Positions 5,704-7,748 of a stretch of 7,748 nt of DNA are shown in pieces; the stretch's first letter is position 1, and each line of letters opens with the position of its first letter. Both the position numbers and the translations under genes were made by a program. Origin of the DNA: an uncultured Rhodanobacteraceae bacterium (lineage in GTDB: Bacteria; Pseudomonadota; Gammaproteobacteria; Xanthomonadales; Rhodanobacteraceae); NCBI GenBank assembly GCA_913053815.1, contig CAJXGK010000079.1:1-7748 (forward strand), given 5' to 3'. The notes beneath the pieces were generated by a model. That model was given only the letters and a program-made list of their open reading frames with translations, did no database searches and was not told the origin of the DNA.

Positions 5704-7001
5704 TGCCGGTGCGAGCCCTGGCGGCGCGGGCTTTGGCGCGCATTGCCTTGCGAGGTGAATCGCTACGCGAAGTGTCGGCACGCCATGTGGGCAAGATTGC
5801 TGCAGCGCGTGATCGAGCCCTGTTCACGGCCCTGCTCAATGAAGGATCGCGCTGGTGGCTGCGCTTTGATCCCGCCCTGGATGACTTGCTCAAACAGCCA
5901 TTGCGCGAGCGCCAGCCCGAGGTGCATGCCTTGTTGGTCTTGGGCCTGGTGCAGCGGGAGGTGATGGGTATAGCTGAGTATGCCGTGGTGGCTAGTAGTG
6001 TCGAGGCCGTGCGTGCTCTGCAGCGTCCCCGGTTTGCTGGGTTGGTCAATGCAGTGCTGCGTCGCTGGTTACGGGAACGGAGCGAGCGTCTGCAGAGCCT
6101 GGACGCCGTGTCCCCAACCCAACATGCTTTCCCTAGCTGGTTGATCGATGCTGTGGGCCGGGACTGGCCGGATCTGAGTGCTGCGGTGTTGGCAGCGAGC
6201 AACCGGTTGGCGCCCTTGATGTTGCGGGTCAACCGGCGCCGACAAACCCGTGAGGGACTGCAGGCCAGGCTGGCTCAGACAGGGGTTGCCAGTGGGCCGC
6301 ATCCATGGCTGGCAGATGCCCTGATCTTGGATCGCAACCGGGATATTACCGCTTTGCCTGGTTTTGTCGAAGGCCATTTCTCGGTGCAGGATGGGGCCGC
6401 ACAAATTGCTGTAGATTTACTTTCTTGCGCATCAGGCATGCGGGTGCTCGATGCCTGTGCCGCACCCGGTGGCAAGAGTTGCCACCTGCTTGAGCGTAAC
6501 GATCTGCATTTACTTGCCGTCGAGCGTGAAGCCTCCCGGGCCGAACGCATTCGCGAGAATCAGCACCGGCTCGGCCTACCCGCGGTCGTGTGCCTCGGCG
6601 ATGCCACGGCACCAGCCAGCTGGTGGGATGGCGAGGCCTTCGATCGCATCCTGCTCGATGCACCGTGCTCGGCTAGTGGGGTGATCCGTCGACATCCCGA
6701 CATTAAATTACATCGTCGCGAGCGTGACCTGGAGGCCCTCGTTGCCGTCCAGCATAAGCTGCTTGCAGCCCTGTGGCCGTTGCTGGTGCCGGGTGGAAGG
6801 TTGCTGTATGCCACTTGTTCAATCCTGCGTGCGGAAAATCAACATGTGGTGCAAACATTTGTTGACACCCATGTCGATGCAGTTGTCGAGCACTTTAGCC
6901 TTCCGGCGGGACGTTCAGCCGGTCCGGGGTGGCAGCTGTTGCCGGGCGAAGCGGATCTGGATGGCATGTACTATGCCCGACTCAGCAAGCGGACTGATTA
7001 A
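5700..7001 (+). CDS. rsmB: 16S rRNA (cytosine-967 C5)-methyltransferase
   Basis: Methylates C967 of 16S rRNA using S-adenosylmethionine. The 433 residues match the E. coli enzyme (429). Seen: an N-terminal NusB-like RNA-binding domain (about 1-130) including LVLGLVQ (79-85) and VNAVLRR (116-122); a linker region; then the Rossmann-type methyltransferase domain with the SAM loop [10 protein letters not shown] (251-260), [17 protein letters not shown] (320-336) holding C323, which in the family aids product release, and LYATCSI (369-375) with the nucleophile C373. The end, [18 protein letters not shown] (411-428), is characteristic. Start is ATG at 5700 in an ATGA overlap with fmt; a second ATG at 5703 is also possible. 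Translational coupling with fmt is likely. Confidence 0.97.
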   Translation: MMPVRALAARALARIALRGESLREVSARHVGKIAAARDRALFTALLNEGSRWWLRFDPALDDLLKQPLRERQPEVHALLVLGLVQREVMGIAEYAVVASSVEAVRALQRPRFAGLVNAVLRRWLRERSERLQSLDAVSPTQHAFPSWLIDAVGRDWPDLSAAVLAASNRLAPLMLRVNRRRQTREGLQARLAQTGVASGPHPWLADALILDRNRDITALPGFVEGHFSVQDGAAQIAVDLLSCASGMRVLDACAAPGGKSCHLLERNDLHLLAVEREASRAERIRENQHRLGLPAVVCLGDATAPASWWDGEAFDRILLDAPCSASGVIRRHPDIKLHRRERDLEALVAVQHKLLAALWPLLVPGGRLLYATCSILRAENQHVVQTFVDTHVDAVVEHFSLPAGRSAGPGWQLLPGEADLDGMYYARLSKRTD

Positions 7002-7010
7002 AGCGTGGCT

Positions 7011-7032
7011 TGGTAATCTGTCTTGGTTACCA
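7011..7032 (+). other. Hairpin after rsmB
   Basis: TGGTAA (7011-7016) and TTACCA (7027-7032) are perfect inverted arms around a 10-nt loop, nine bases past the rsmB stop. No U run follows, so it is not a typical intrinsic terminator. It could stabilise the 3' end of the operon message. The remainder of the gap to 7227 holds a possible promoter but no gene that I can support. Confidence 0.35.
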
Positions 7033-7101
7033 TCCTGGGGGCCGGTCAGGTTTGAAGGATCGTCGCGAAGTGAGTGGAAATTCAAGGATAGTTTCAGGGA
7101 T

Positions 7102-7129
7102 TTGTGAGTCGAATAGTGACTGTTATTTT
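7102..7129 (+). promoter_or_regulatory. Possible promoter of the downstream glycosyltransferase
   Basis: TTGTGA (7102-7107, 4 of 6) and TATTTT (7124-7129, 4 of 6) are spaced by 16 nt. This would place transcription start near 7136 and a leader of about 90 nt before the ATG at 7228. The 226-bp gap and more A/T-rich sequence here favour separate transcription from rsmB. The elements are moderate, so the call is tentative. Confidence 0.33.
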
Positions 7130-7227
7130 ACGATAAAGGCTGAAAGTTGCTGCAATTTAATCCCCCCTCAACCGATTTTCATCAAGTCCTACAACTCTAG
7201 CTCCGCTATGAAGGTGAGGCCGCATTC

Positions 7228-7748
7228 ATGAAGACCGTCCAGATCATTGCCCGCGATAACGGTTGGGGGCTGTCTCGCGACCTGAGTCTGTTGGCCGCGG
7301 CGTTGCAGGAGTGCGGTCATGGGGTAAGCATCACCGCATTGCGTCGTGGCAAGCTGCGTAAATGGCTACGGCCGTTTGGTGTGCGACTGGCACACTGGGC
7401 GCGACACAGCATCGGTCGGAGCGAGCATTTCGACTTCAATCTGATGGTCGAACGGATTCGTCCCGAGTACTTTGCCGAGGCCGATCGTAACCTCCTGCTA
7501 CCTAATCCGGAATGGTTTGCTGACGAGGACCGGCCTTGGCTGTCGCGTCTTGATGGGGTGCTGGCCAAGACCCGACATGCTGAACGGATCTTCCGTGAAC
7601 TGGGTTGCACGGTGCATTGGGTCGGCTTTCGCAGTGAGGACCGGCTCGATCGTGCCGTACCGCGTGAAACACGTTTCTTCCATCTTGCTGGACGCAGCGA
7701 AAACAAGGGAACCCAATCGCTGTTGGTGTTATGGCGCCGGCATCCAGA
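7228..7748 (+). CDS. Glycosyltransferase, N-terminal part (gene continues beyond the right edge)
   Basis: The first 173 codons of an open frame with no stop before the window ends. The ATG at 7228 is supported by AAGGTGAGG (7211-7219), eight bases upstream. Visible: MKTVQIIARDNGWGLSRDLS at the start, a glycine-poor helical stretch with LLAAALQECGHGVSI (21-35), a basic patch (39-60), LLLPNPEWF (89-97), LAKTRHAERIFRELG (112-126), VGFRSEDR (132-139) and FHLAGRSENKGTQSLL (151-166) followed by WRRHP. The last stretch, AGRS-x-NKGT followed by a W-x-x-HP element, is the pattern seen at the start of the C-terminal Rossmann domain of GT-B glycosyltransferases (GT4-like). It probably builds an extracellular polysaccharide or LPS. 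Donor, acceptor and exact family are not visible, and the C-terminal catalytic motifs lie outside the window. Confidence 0.7.
   Translation, partial: MKTVQIIARDNGWGLSRDLSLLAAALQECGHGVSITALRRGKLRKWLRPFGVRLAHWARHSIGRSEHFDFNLMVERIRPEYFAEADRNLLLPNPEWFADEDRPWLSRLDGVLAKTRHAERIFRELGCTVHWVGFRSEDRLDRAVPRETRFFHLAGRSENKGTQSLLVLWRRHP

Noticed and set aside
5329..5781. 150-residue antisense frame over fmt
   Set aside because: No domain, no ribosome site, wholly inside conserved fmt and rsmB coding sequence.
5672..6232. 186-residue open frame antisense to the fmt end and rsmB start
   Set aside because: Its product is a low-complexity Arg/Ser/Ala string with no motif, as expected from reading a GC-rich gene backwards, and the rsmB frame beneath it is unmistakable.
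7010..7231. 73-residue frame in the gap after rsmB
   Set aside because: Composition looks random, no ribosome site or family resemblance; its end merely overlaps the next start as ATGA.

Overview
The window carries chromosomal housekeeping genes of a proteobacterium. GC content looks to be in the high fifties by eye. The TopA N-terminus is the compact type (LASYGHVRDL followed by PKEGAVDTEHDFAM), which I associate with Betaproteobacteria, Xanthomonadales and Acidithiobacillia rather than with the longer enterobacterial or pseudomonad form. The run dprA / LysM protein / def / fmt / rsmB is the classic proteobacterial block. A gammaproteobacterium of the Xanthomonadales or Acidithiobacillia kind, or a near relative, is my best guess; the species cannot be named from sequence alone.

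Layout: two gene sets diverge from a 206-bp control region at 4046-4251. Leftward (minus strand) come a LysM-domain membrane-anchored protein resembling the type IV pilus secretin-associated TsaP, a strong intrinsic terminator, dprA, a GT9 heptosyltransferase-like gene, and, after a 249-bp leader region, the first 114 codons of topA, which runs off the left edge. Rightward (plus strand) come def, fmt and rsmB, tightly packed (a 3-nt gap, then a 4-nt ATGA overlap). After a 226-bp gap follows the first 173 codons of a glycosyltransferase that runs off the right edge.

Functionally, Fmt formylates initiator Met-tRNA, Def removes the formyl group from new proteins, and RsmB methylates 16S rRNA at C967, so the rightward operon serves translation. 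DprA handles incoming single-stranded DNA in natural transformation, and a TsaP-like protein would support the type IV pilus secretin, so these two neighbours may both serve DNA uptake (inference). The two glycosyltransferase genes suggest envelope polysaccharide synthesis. They occupy slots where many relatives carry smg (between dprA and topA) and trkA or ntrYX (after rsmB).

No tRNA, rRNA, CRISPR array, insertion sequence or phage gene was seen. I found no convincing new biological system. The points most worth a second look are the terminator pressed against the dprA start, the odd topA leader (C9 tract, no clear ribosome site at the canonical ATG, possible in-frame GTG), and the glycosyltransferase genes at both ends of the conserved block.
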